From contig CAYMDU010000084.1 in assembly GCA_964389495.1 (NCBI GenBank), positions 1-6,975 on the forward strand: DNA of 6,975 nucleotides, in the 5' to 3' direction. Below, one piece after another: positions 1-6,034 of this stretch. A model generated the notes under the pieces. It searched no databases, was not told where the DNA came from, and saw only the letters and a program-made list of their open reading frames with translations. The position numbers and the translations under genes are program-made. This stretch comes from RGIG3009 sp964389495 (lineage in GTDB: Bacteria > Bacillota > Clostridia > Oscillospirales > Acutalibacteraceae). Every line of letters starts with the position of its first letter. The first letter of the stretch is position 1.

Positions 1-1002
1 GATGAGAGCCAGCTTTGTCGTAGTAGAGCCGGCATCGATTCCCAAAAAGCAATCACCGGCATACAGCGACAACTCCCCTTTGGGCAACACCGCCTGTGCG
101 TGGCGCGCACGAAACTGCCGGTATTCATCTTCGTTGCCGAACAGAGCCGGCAATCGCGGCATTTCAAACGATACCGCCACCCCCTGCTGCAACTTTTGCA
201 ACAACGCATCCAAAGACACCGCCGGCACTTCGCCACTTTCCAACGCGGCCCCCATGGCGGCAAACAAATGCGAATTTTCGGGATCCACCGTGGTTTCCGG
301 TGTTAATTGCAAGGTGCGTATAAACGCTTTTTTCAGTTCGGGGAGAAAATGCAACGGGCCGCCCAAAAAAGCCACACACCCGCGAATGGGTTTCCCGCAT
401 GCCAAACCGGAAATAGTTTGATTAACCACCGCCTGAAAAATCGACGCCGCCAAATCGGCTTTGGTGGCTCCTTCGTTGATGAGCGGTTGAATGTCGGTTT
501 TGGCAAACACGCCGCAGCGTGCGGCAATGGGATAAATCACTTGGTAATTCGCCGCTTCGCGATTCAGGCCTTCGGCATCGGTTTGCAACAACGCCGCCAT
601 TTGGTCAATAAACGACCCGGTACCGCCGGCGCACACGCCGTTCATGCGTTCTTCCAAGCCGCCGGTGAAATAGATGATTTTGGCATCTTCGCCGCCCAGT
701 TCAATGGCCACATCGGTTTGCGGTGCCACCGCTTTTAAAGCCGTAGCCACCGCCACAACCTCCTGCACAAACGGAATGTCCAACGCTTTGCCCAAATTGA
801 TGGAACCGGATCCGGTGATTTGCACGCGCAATTCACACTCCCCCACCACCTGCTTGGCTTCTGCCAACAGGGCGGCGAGAGTTTCTTGCGTGTGTGCCTG
901 GTGACGGCGATATTCGCCGTAGACAATGGCGTTTTCTTCATTCAATATAACCAGCTTGACGGTGGTAGAACCAATATCAACACCGGCACGATACTGCCTC
1001 AT
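1..1002 (-). CDS. 2-hydroxyacyl-CoA dehydratase activase-type ATPase (BadF/BadG/BcrA/BcrD family), N-terminal part, runs off the left edge
   Basis: The minus-strand frame stays open for 334 codons from ATG at 1002 to the window edge. The start is set by GGAGG at 1014-1010, 7 nt upstream. Seen: an ASKHA phosphate-binding loop GVDIGSTTVK (residues 7-16), LGGEDAKI (102-109), CAGGTGSF (124-131), a second Cys at 163 in ARCGVF, and FLGGPL further on. A second ASKHA loop, GIDAGSTTTK, begins at residue 321, so the protein has at least two tandem ATPase domains. Family knowledge: HgdC-type activators are homodimers that bridge one [4Fe-4S] cluster through Cys127 and Cys166 and drive ATP-dependent one-electron transfer to 2-hydroxyacyl-CoA dehydratases. 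The 39-residue spacing of Cys124 and Cys163 matches. Tandem-domain members are usually very long proteins (over 1000 residues) whose reductase target is mostly unknown. The family call is firm; the electron acceptor is unknown. Confidence 0.92.
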   Translation of the reverse strand, partial: MRQYRAGVDIGSTTVKLVILNEENAIVYGEYRRHQAHTQETLAALLAEAKQVVGECELRVQITGSGSINLGKALDIPFVQEVVAVATALKAVAPQTDVAIELGGEDAKIIYFTGGLEERMNGVCAGGTGSFIDQMAALLQTDAEGLNREAANYQVIYPIAARCGVFAKTDIQPLINEGATKADLAASIFQAVVNQTISGLACGKPIRGCVAFLGGPLHFLPELKKAFIRTLQLTPETTVDPENSHLFAAMGAALESGEVPAVSLDALLQKLQQGVAVSFEMPRLPALFGNEDEYRQFRARHAQAVLPKGELSLYAGDCFLGIDAGSTTTKLALI

Positions 1003-1056
1003 GCGTTTTCCTCCGTTGTCTGCTTCTACAAATTTCGATGATTTTCGTATTGTTCT

Positions 1057-1084
1057 ATCATACCACAAATTTATGATTTTTCAA
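1057..1084 (-). promoter_or_regulatory. Promoter of the activase gene
   Basis: On the minus strand there is a -35 TTGAAA (1084-1079), a 16-bp spacer and a -10 TATGAT (1062-1057) preceded by TGG, which makes an extended -10. Transcription would start near 1050 and give a leader of roughly 50 nt before the ATG at 1002. The -10 also forms one arm of a short inverted repeat, ATCATA (1057-1062) and TATGAT (1072-1077), which could be an operator or chance. Confidence 0.6.
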
Positions 1085-1158
1085 CTGCCGCCAGCCCACC
1101 TTGCGCCCCAAAAATAAAATTTTACAATTTGATAATATTTTTAAAGGAAGCCGGACGG

Positions 1159-1187
1159 TTGACATTCCGCGTCATTTGTGATATAGT
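1159..1187 (+). promoter_or_regulatory. Promoter of the TauE/SafE permease gene
   Basis: A perfect -35 TTGACA (1159-1164), a 17-bp spacer and a -10 TATAGT (1182-1187) match the vegetative sigma consensus at 11 of 12 positions. The 35 bp upstream (about 1111-1145) are very AT-rich and could act as an UP element. The start would fall near 1194, leaving a leader of about 23 nt that contains little besides the ribosome binding site. Confidence 0.82.
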
Positions 1188-1216
1188 GCCCGTGCAATAC
1201 ATTGGGGAGGCGCTAT

Positions 1217-1993
1217 ATGGATTTTGTTATCAAATTGCTGGTTTGCTTTGTGGCAGGAGCCGGCGCCGGCATCGGCACCGGATTTGCCGGCATGAGCGCC
1301 GCTGCCGTTATCACGCCGTTGCTTGTTACCTTTTTGCACATTCCCGCCTATGAAGCGGTGGGAATTGCCCTGGCCAGCGATGTACTCGCCAGCGCTGTCA
1401 GCGCCTACACCTATCACCGCAACAAGCACCTGGATGTGCGCAACGGATTGGTGATGATGGTTGCTGTTTTGGTGTTCACCACCGTGGGAAGCTATCTTGC
1501 CAGCCTGCTGCCCGACAGCACCATGGGCAGTGCTTCTTCGTTCATGACCTTGCTGTTGGGCATCAAATTCATTGTGAAACCGGTGATGACCACCAAAGAA
1601 GCCATGCAATCCGTATCGCCGCGCAAACGGCTGGTGCAATCGTTGGTATCCGGCCTGATCATCGGTTTGATATGCGGCTTTGTCGGTGCTGGTGGCGGCA
1701 TGATGATGCTGTTGCTGTTAACCTCCGTTCTCGGCTACGAATTAAAATGTGCCGTGGGAACCAGCGTGTTCATCATGACTTTCACCGCTCTCACCGGTGC
1801 TGTCAGCCACTTTGCCATCGACGGTACTCCCGACCTTGTGTGCTTGGCAGCGTGCGTTGTGTTCACCTTGCTGTGGGCACGCATTGCCGCACGCATTGCC
1901 AACAAGGCCAAAACCGAAACTCTCAATCGCGTGGTTGGCGTTGTTCTGCTGGTTATCAGCGCGGCCATCCTTCTTGTATCGGCCCTTCAATAA
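1217..1993 (+). CDS. TauE/SafE-family membrane permease (sulfite exporter family)
   Basis: This encodes a 258-residue integral membrane protein, a typical length for the TauE/SafE family (putative exporters of sulfite, sulfoacetate or related organosulfur anions). Hydrophobic segments lie at about 4-40, 47-65, 78-98, 104-122, 138-170, 177-200, 206-226 and 237-257. The two halves each carry a family-like glycine-rich motif: GAGAGIGTGFAGM (14-26) and GFVGAGGGMMM (154-164), as expected from an internal duplication. Charged loops such as YHRNKHLD (66-73) and SPRKR (134-138) separate helices. The start at ATG 1217 is preferred over an in-frame TTG at 1202 because GGGGAGG (1204-1210) sits 6 nt before it. 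The gene has its own promoter and terminator, so it is a single-gene unit. The transported substrate cannot be told from sequence, and nothing links it functionally to the neighbouring sugar operon. Confidence 0.9.
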   Translation: MDFVIKLLVCFVAGAGAGIGTGFAGMSAAAVITPLLVTFLHIPAYEAVGIALASDVLASAVSAYTYHRNKHLDVRNGLVMMVAVLVFTTVGSYLASLLPDSTMGSASSFMTLLLGIKFIVKPVMTTKEAMQSVSPRKRLVQSLVSGLIIGLICGFVGAGGGMMMLLLLTSVLGYELKCAVGTSVFIMTFTALTGAVSHFAIDGTPDLVCLAACVVFTLLWARIAARIANKAKTETLNRVVGVVLLVISAAILLVSALQ

Positions 1994-2007
1994 TCGCACA
2001 ATTGCAA

Positions 2008-2052
2008 AGCGGCAACCGCCACAAAGGCGGTTGCCGCTGTTTGTTTGTATTT
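2008..2052 (+). terminator. Rho-independent terminator of the permease gene, probably shared with the convergent operon
   Basis: A perfect 13-bp stem (2008-2020 with 2026-2038) closes a 5-nt ACAAA loop and is GC-rich. On the plus strand it is followed by a T-rich tail (TGTTTGTTTGTATTTCT). It starts 15 nt after the permease stop. On the minus strand the same hairpin begins 16 nt beyond the stop of the oxidoreductase gene (2054) but is followed only by TTGCAATTGT, so termination in that direction may be weaker. Confidence 0.88.
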
Positions 2053-2053
2053 C

Positions 2054-3217
2054 TCAATGCGTTCCGGAAAACGAATTGGATGCATCGGCTATCACCGATT
2101 TCACCGTGTCTTTCGTTTTCGATGTTTTCACACGCTTCATCAGTTCCTCGTAGTAGAGGTTGTCATCCAACGGCAGGGTTACTTCGTGTCCCAAAAATGT
2201 AGACAGTTGAATGGCGTTCGACAGCATGGCACCGTTCAAGCCCTCACGGCCGTCGGCAATCATGTCCCCTTGGCCCAAAATCGCATCGCCCCACGCATTG
2301 GTCACCAGCGGATGTGGATTGTCCGGCAGGTCACCGGTGATTTCTTCGGTTGTGTACGGAATTTCTCCAAACGGATTTTCCGTTGTTGCCGAAAACTCCG
2401 GTTCGGACATGTCATAGGTTTCCACGGTTAACACATTGTTTTCCAACAAGAACTTGGCCTTGTCCATTTGAATTTCCAAACGGTTGGTTCCGCGCGCATC
2501 GCCGGTGCTGATAACCAGCACGCCGGTGGCACCGTTGGCAAATTCCATGTAGGCCGTTGCCTCGTCTTCCACTTCGATGGAATGCCATCTGCCGTATTTC
2601 ACATGAGACTGTACTTTCACGGGCATTCCGCAAAACCATTGCAACAAATCAAATTGATGCGGGCACTGATTCATCAACACACCGCCGCCTTCGCCGGCCC
2701 ATGTGGCACGCCAGCTGCCAGAATCGTAATAGGCTTGCGGGCGATACCAGGAAGTGATAATCCAATTCACCCGGCGCAACTCGCCGTATTGGCCGGATTG
2801 TATCTTTTCACGCAGCACGCGATGAACGCCCGTGGTACGCTGATTAAACATCACACCGAATTTCACTTTGGGGTGCTCATCGGCCACCGCGTTCATTTCC
2901 CGTATCTGCTTGGTATACACGCCGGCCGGCTTTTCCACCAACACATGAATTCCGCGCTTCATGCACTCAATCGCATAGGTGGGGTGATCATAGTGCGGAA
3001 CCGCCACCAAACACGCTTCCACCAAACCGCTGTCTAACATGTCGATGGCATTGTCAAAACAGGCAACACCGGGCACCTGTTCCGCTGCCCATGTCAGCCG
3101 TTCTTTATTGATGTCTGCCACCGCTTTCAGTTCAAATTGTGGGCAGCAGTTCATCGAACGCACATGACAGCTTCCCATATTTCCCACGCCGATAATTCCC
3201 AATGCAATACTCATCAT
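2054..3217 (-). CDS. Gfo/Idh/MocA-family NAD(P)-dependent oxidoreductase
   Basis: A 387-residue cytoplasmic protein, normal for the family. The N-terminal Rossmann domain has the dinucleotide loop GIIGVGNMG (7-15). The family EKP motif is at 95-97 (HVLVEKPAG), with Lys96 the expected catalytic lysine. GGGVLMNQCPHQFD (177-190) supplies the conserved His187 and Asp190 of the active site. The C-terminal half is the alpha/beta sheet substrate and oligomer domain. Members oxidise or reduce a sugar, inositol or sugar-acid hydroxyl, often at C2, C3 or C5; the exact substrate cannot be inferred. This is the last gene of the four-gene operon. Its ATG at 3217 overlaps the preceding TGA by one base (TGATG), which suggests translational coupling. 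A second ATG directly follows at 3214 and is better spaced (8 nt against 5 nt) from AGAAAGGA (3230-3223), so the protein may be one residue shorter. An in-frame start further upstream at 3286 would lie inside the previous gene. Confidence 0.93.
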   Translation of the reverse strand: MMSIALGIIGVGNMGSCHVRSMNCCPQFELKAVADINKERLTWAAEQVPGVACFDNAIDMLDSGLVEACLVAVPHYDHPTYAIECMKRGIHVLVEKPAGVYTKQIREMNAVADEHPKVKFGVMFNQRTTGVHRVLREKIQSGQYGELRRVNWIITSWYRPQAYYDSGSWRATWAGEGGGVLMNQCPHQFDLLQWFCGMPVKVQSHVKYGRWHSIEVEDEATAYMEFANGATGVLVISTGDARGTNRLEIQMDKAKFLLENNVLTVETYDMSEPEFSATTENPFGEIPYTTEEITGDLPDNPHPLVTNAWGDAILGQGDMIADGREGLNGAMLSNAIQLSTFLGHEVTLPLDDNLYYEELMKRVKTSKTKDTVKSVIADASNSFSGTH

Positions 3218-3957
3218 CAAAATCCTTTCTGTTGTAAATAGTGATAACTCCGTGCCAAGCAGGCAAACGGGTCTTCGCCGTAGCAATCGTCCTGCTCCAC
3301 CAGCATATACTGTGTGCCCGCCGTTTGTGCCGCTTTGAAAATTTCGTCAAAGTTCAGCACGCCTTCACCCAACACCGCCATTTTGTCATCGACTGTTTTA
3401 TCTTTCAGGTGAATACACGGCACCCGCCCCGCCAATTTCAAAAGCCAAGCCGCCGGGTCTTCCCCTGCTCGGCTCACCCAATAGGTATCCAGGGTGATGC
3501 CCATATCCGCTTTTGAAAAGTGGTTGGTCAGGCAGTCCAAATAAAACCGGCCATCGTCGGTTTTCTTAAATTCGTTGTGGTGATTGTGGAACATAAAGTA
3601 CTTGCCGCAAGTAGACAGTGCCTGCGGAACGCCGTCCAATTCGGTAATAAATTCCGCCGGCGTTTTTTCGGCAAAATTGTAGGAACCCAACCCCACATAC
3701 CGGCAATCCAGTACATCGTGGTCGGCTGCCACTTTTTTGGGGTCTGCTTTCAGCCGTTCCACCGGAATGTGCGTTAACACACAAGCCAGCCCGTTTTCAT
3801 CCAGCTTTTGTTTCAGACACGCCGGATCATACTCGCACACACCGGACACCTGCACATAACGGTATCCGATGGCCGCAATTCGTTTTAAACTGTCTTCCAG
3901 CCCTTCCGGGGTTTGGCAAGTATCACGAACCGTAAAAAGCTGTGCACCGATTTTCAT
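3217..3957 (-). CDS. Sugar phosphate isomerase/epimerase-type TIM-barrel protein (AP_endonuc_2 superfamily), second in operon
   Basis: A 246-residue soluble protein starting KIGAQLFTVRD, a typical opening for short xylose-isomerase-like TIM barrels (IolE/IolI, hydroxypyruvate isomerase, 3-epimerases). Likely metal and active-site residues: FHNHHNEF (123-130), LDTYWV with Asp157, HLKD with His183 (183-186), GEG (197-199) and VEQDD with Glu221. The Asp, His and last Glu match three of the four ligands usual in the superfamily. The first Glu position is replaced by the HNHHNE motif, a subgroup feature seen in many operons with Gfo/Idh/MocA enzymes. ATG 3957 is chosen because GGAGG (3970-3966) is 8 nt upstream; the in-frame TTG at 3963 would be only 2 nt from it. 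The gene lies 30 nt after the esterase gene and overlaps the oxidoreductase start by one base. Isomerase, epimerase, dehydratase or lyase action on a keto sugar are all possible. Confidence 0.88.
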   Translation of the reverse strand: MKIGAQLFTVRDTCQTPEGLEDSLKRIAAIGYRYVQVSGVCEYDPACLKQKLDENGLACVLTHIPVERLKADPKKVAADHDVLDCRYVGLGSYNFAEKTPAEFITELDGVPQALSTCGKYFMFHNHHNEFKKTDDGRFYLDCLTNHFSKADMGITLDTYWVSRAGEDPAAWLLKLAGRVPCIHLKDKTVDDKMAVLGEGVLNFDEIFKAAQTAGTQYMLVEQDDCYGEDPFACLARSYHYLQQKGF

Positions 3958-3987
3958 TGTCAATTCCTCCTTATCCTTTCCTTTTGT

Positions 3988-5139
3988 TTATCGAGGACTT
4001 TTCCATGAAAAGCAGCGTTCCGGTTGCTTAAAGGGTGTTTTAAAGAAATCGTCGGCCAAAGGTTCGCCATTATCCACATGATGAATCACATTCACCAAGG
4101 CCTGTATGTCTTCGATTTTGTGATAATGATACCCGGGGCGGAAATGCCAATACAAATTTTCCGGCTTGCCCAGAAAATGATACACTTCACCGGCCGCCAC
4201 CGAAGTCATCCAAGAGCCAACCGGATTGGCATGTATATCGCTGGCCGCTTCCGTTACCAGCAACACGCGCGGCGCCACCATGGCTTTCAGGTAGTGCGAA
4301 TCAAACGGCAACTTTTCTTCGCAGTCCGCATAGTTTTTCATCTGCGGGCCCATCCAAAAATCAAAGCTTCCCAACAAGTATTTTAAAGTTTCGCTGGGGC
4401 GTTCCTCGCCGTCTTCGGCAATTGCTTTCATGTGAATACGGTAGCAACCCGCCGCGCCGGCACAAGTGGCATTGGGGTTCACAATCGCGGCCCGCTCGTC
4501 CAAAGCGCCGGCCAACAACGCCGTTTTTCCGCCGCGGGAATGCCCGGTGAACGCAACCGTGGTTCCCTTGGCCATGCCCAGTTGTTCCAGCGCATCCACG
4601 CAACGGGAATAGCCCCACGCCCAGGCACCCAATGCACCAAAGGTTTTGTCGGGATACACCGCATACAGTGGGCCCTTTCCCCGCCCTTCGTTCAGCACAT
4701 CGTTGGCCAACTCCGTGCGTGCAAACATTACCAATGTTACACCGTGATCGGTGAAAGTGCGAATCCACGGTTCGTTAAACACATACCCAAAGCAAAAATC
4801 GCCGTCAATCACCACCGGATAGTTACCTTCGGCCAACGGTGAAAATGTGTGCATGGTGAACGAAATCGGATGAGCCTTTGTTCCGGTGGTGATGCGATAC
4901 AGGCCATACCGAAAAATTTTAGACCCCCAACTTTCATTCAGGCGTTCCACGGTTAGAAACTCCGGTTTGGGAGGTTGCGTGCCGTATTGCAATTCCACAG
5001 CGGTTTTATAAATTTCCTGCCGCCGTGCTGCCCACTGCTTCGGCTCTGTCAGCGGTGTGCCGTCGTCCATAATAAACGGATTGGGCAATTCTCCCAACAC
5101 GGTGCACTCTGTCACCCGAATCATATCTTCGGTTATCAT
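3988..5139 (-). CDS. Alpha/beta hydrolase resembling CE15 glucuronoyl esterases, apparently cytoplasmic
   Basis: A 383-residue alpha/beta hydrolase. The nucleophile elbow is GHSRGGKTAL (199-208), with Ser201 followed by the RGGK pattern of bacterial CE15 and related acyl esterases. The oxyanion and cap region continues with CAGAAGCYR (226-234). A second acidic block, EAASDIHANPVGS (297-309), gives Asp301, and RPGYHYH (334-340) gives the likely catalytic His338. From memory of the family, fungal glucuronoyl esterases use a Glu about 23 residues after the Ser; here that position (224) is Ala, so Asp301 is the likely acid, as in the bacterial variants. CE15 enzymes cleave esters between 4-O-methyl-glucuronic acid and lignin alcohols, while relatives are acetyl esterases. 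The N-terminus (MITEDMIRVTECTVLGE) has no signal peptide, so the enzyme should act on an imported compound. ATG 5139 follows AAGGAGG (5153-5147) by 7 nt. The gene starts 12 nt after the previous stop. Confidence 0.85.
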   Translation of the reverse strand: MITEDMIRVTECTVLGELPNPFIMDDGTPLTEPKQWAARRQEIYKTAVELQYGTQPPKPEFLTVERLNESWGSKIFRYGLYRITTGTKAHPISFTMHTFSPLAEGNYPVVIDGDFCFGYVFNEPWIRTFTDHGVTLVMFARTELANDVLNEGRGKGPLYAVYPDKTFGALGAWAWGYSRCVDALEQLGMAKGTTVAFTGHSRGGKTALLAGALDERAAIVNPNATCAGAAGCYRIHMKAIAEDGEERPSETLKYLLGSFDFWMGPQMKNYADCEEKLPFDSHYLKAMVAPRVLLVTEAASDIHANPVGSWMTSVAAGEVYHFLGKPENLYWHFRPGYHYHKIEDIQALVNVIHHVDNGEPLADDFFKTPFKQPERCFSWKSPR

Positions 5140-5151
5140 TTTCAGGCCTCC

Positions 5152-5919
5152 TTATCGAAAGCAAGAAAACAGTTCGCTAAACTCGCGCACCGCCGTTTCT
5201 TCATCCGGTTGTTGCAATTTTCCTTCCAGCACCGCACGACCGTCATACTGTGCCTGGTGCATTGCCCGGGCCATTTCCAGCACGATTTCTTTGTCGCGCA
5301 AAAGCGGCGTGCGGCGATCCGGCGCAAGTGCCACATGAATGTGTTGCAAATACGGCTTTGCTTCGGACAAGTGCGAAAACGGTTCGTCCACATTGCCCAT
5401 GTGATAAAAATCCGCCAAGCATTTCACACGCGGATGCGCCACTTCACGGCAACAGTCCACCGTTTCGGTTAGCGTGTTCAACAGGTTGGTTTCCGAGCGG
5501 GAAAGCGGTTCCAGGAAAATATCCATGCCGTAATGCTCCGCCATATCGCCAAAGCGGCGAAGCATGGCTTTCCAGCGTTCAACGGCTTCGGCCCTGCCCA
5601 TCGTTTCCGGGACACTGCGTGCCTTGCCGCTGCCAATCACAATGTAGCGCACGCCCAGCGGCGACCCGCATTTGGCAACCTCTTCAAAATAGGCGTCAGC
5701 TTCGGCTTCCGACAATGCAAGCAAGCGCATAACAGCCGGGGCAAAACAGTTAAACCCTTCCAGCGCCAATCCGTTGTCGGCGGCCGCTCGGCAAAAATTC
5801 AGCCGTTCGGTTTCCGGCAGGGCATGTATTGCCTGATAGTCGGACTCAATCAAAGAATACCCGTATTTTTTCATCATGGGGAAAATGTTTGTATCGGTTG
5901 TTACTATTCCGAATCGCAT
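5152..5919 (-). CDS. Sugar phosphate isomerase/epimerase-type TIM-barrel protein (AP_endonuc_2 superfamily), first gene of operon
   Basis: A 255-residue soluble TIM-barrel protein. The expected four divalent-metal ligands of the D-tagatose 3-epimerase / IolE-like superfamily can be placed: Glu137 in IFLEPLSRSETN (134-145), Asp170 in CLADFYHM (167-174), a His in HIHVA (193-197) and Glu232 in VLEGKL (230-235). The block RYIVIGSGKAR (91-101) corresponds to the usual strand with conserved glycines. It is clearly different from the other TIM-barrel protein of the operon, so the two probably catalyse different steps or act on different intermediates. It is the promoter-proximal gene, divergent from the AraC regulator. 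ATG 5919 has GAGGTG (5930-5925) 5 nt upstream; no other start fits. The chemistry could be 3-epimerisation, aldose-ketose isomerisation, dehydration or beta-elimination. Confidence 0.88.
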   Translation of the reverse strand: MRFGIVTTDTNIFPMMKKYGYSLIESDYQAIHALPETERLNFCRAAADNGLALEGFNCFAPAVMRLLALSEAEADAYFEEVAKCGSPLGVRYIVIGSGKARSVPETMGRAEAVERWKAMLRRFGDMAEHYGMDIFLEPLSRSETNLLNTLTETVDCCREVAHPRVKCLADFYHMGNVDEPFSHLSEAKPYLQHIHVALAPDRRTPLLRDKEIVLEMARAMHQAQYDGRAVLEGKLQQPDEETAVREFSELFSCFR

Positions 5920-5987
5920 AACCTCACCTCATGTTTATTCTACATGAACAGAAACGCAAAATACATTGTTGTTTTTTGCAAAAAGTA

Positions 5988-6016
5988 TTGCAATTATAAG
6001 CACGGCGTGCTACACT
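5988..6016 (+). promoter_or_regulatory. Candidate promoter of the AraC regulator gene
   Basis: -35 TTGCAA (5988-5993), a 17-bp spacer and -10 TACACT (6011-6016) preceded by TGC (extended -10). The start would be near 6023, giving an unusually short leader of about 12 nt that begins at the ribosome binding site. An alternative -10 is TATAAG (5995-6000), which lacks a good -35. The GCACGgCGTGC inverted repeat lies entirely in the spacer, so a protein bound there could block polymerase. Confidence 0.42.
5993..5998 (-). promoter_or_regulatory. Candidate -10 element of the four-gene operon promoter
   Basis: A consensus TATAAT is read on the minus strand (5998-5993). The expected -35 position (about 6016-6021) reads GATACA, far from TTGACA. 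A good -10 with a poor -35 is the usual design of an activator-dependent promoter, which fits an adjacent AraC-type regulator. The leader would be about 65 nt and include the TTTTTGCAAAAA palindrome. A second -10-like box, TAGAAT (5942-5937), also lacks a -35 and would leave a leader of only about 11 nt. Confidence 0.4.
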
Positions 6017-6034
6017 GTATCCGAGGTGAGCGTT

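Larger units (their letters stand above)
5920..6034. promoter_or_regulatory. Divergent control region between the sugar operon and its AraC-family regulator
   Basis: This 115-bp region is AT-rich compared with its neighbours and holds several small symmetric elements: TTTTTGCAAAAA (5973-5984, perfect palindrome), ATTGCAAT (5987-5994, perfect palindrome), GCACGgCGTGC (6000-6010, 5-bp arms around one base) and CATGT/ACATG (5930-5934 and 5942-5946). Two TTGCAA boxes lie 12 bp apart (5976 and 5988), roughly one helical turn, a layout compatible with an AraC-type protein binding two sites on one face. No coding sequence fits here. Confidence 0.6.

Noticed and set aside
2..738. Open plus-strand frames across the left 740 bases that could be read as proteins
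   Set aside because: They lie opposite the activase gene, have no family-like motifs or ribosome sites, and the minus frame carries the full set of activase motifs.
1172..1639. Minus-strand 155-codon frame inside the permease gene
   Set aside because: It is His/Gly/Gln-rich, has no domain resemblance and is antisense to a clear membrane protein.
3218..3286. An upstream in-frame start for the Gfo/Idh/MocA gene
   Set aside because: It would overlap the preceding gene by about 70 bases and put 23 extra residues before the Rossmann strand that normally begins the protein.
2045..5732. Several plus-strand open frames of 120-190 codons opposite the four-gene operon
   Set aside because: All are antisense shadows: compositions rich in His, Arg and Pro, no ribosome sites, and complete recognisable proteins on the other strand.
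2054..5919. Assignment of the operon as a standard inositol (iol) operon
   Set aside because: It has a Gfo/Idh/MocA enzyme and TIM barrels but no IolB, IolC, IolD or IolJ-type gene, and it contains an esterase not found in iol operons.
5966..6034. An upstream in-frame start for the AraC regulator
   Set aside because: No ribosome site precedes 5966, the extension covers promoter-like DNA, and ATG 6035 has GAGGTG at ideal spacing.
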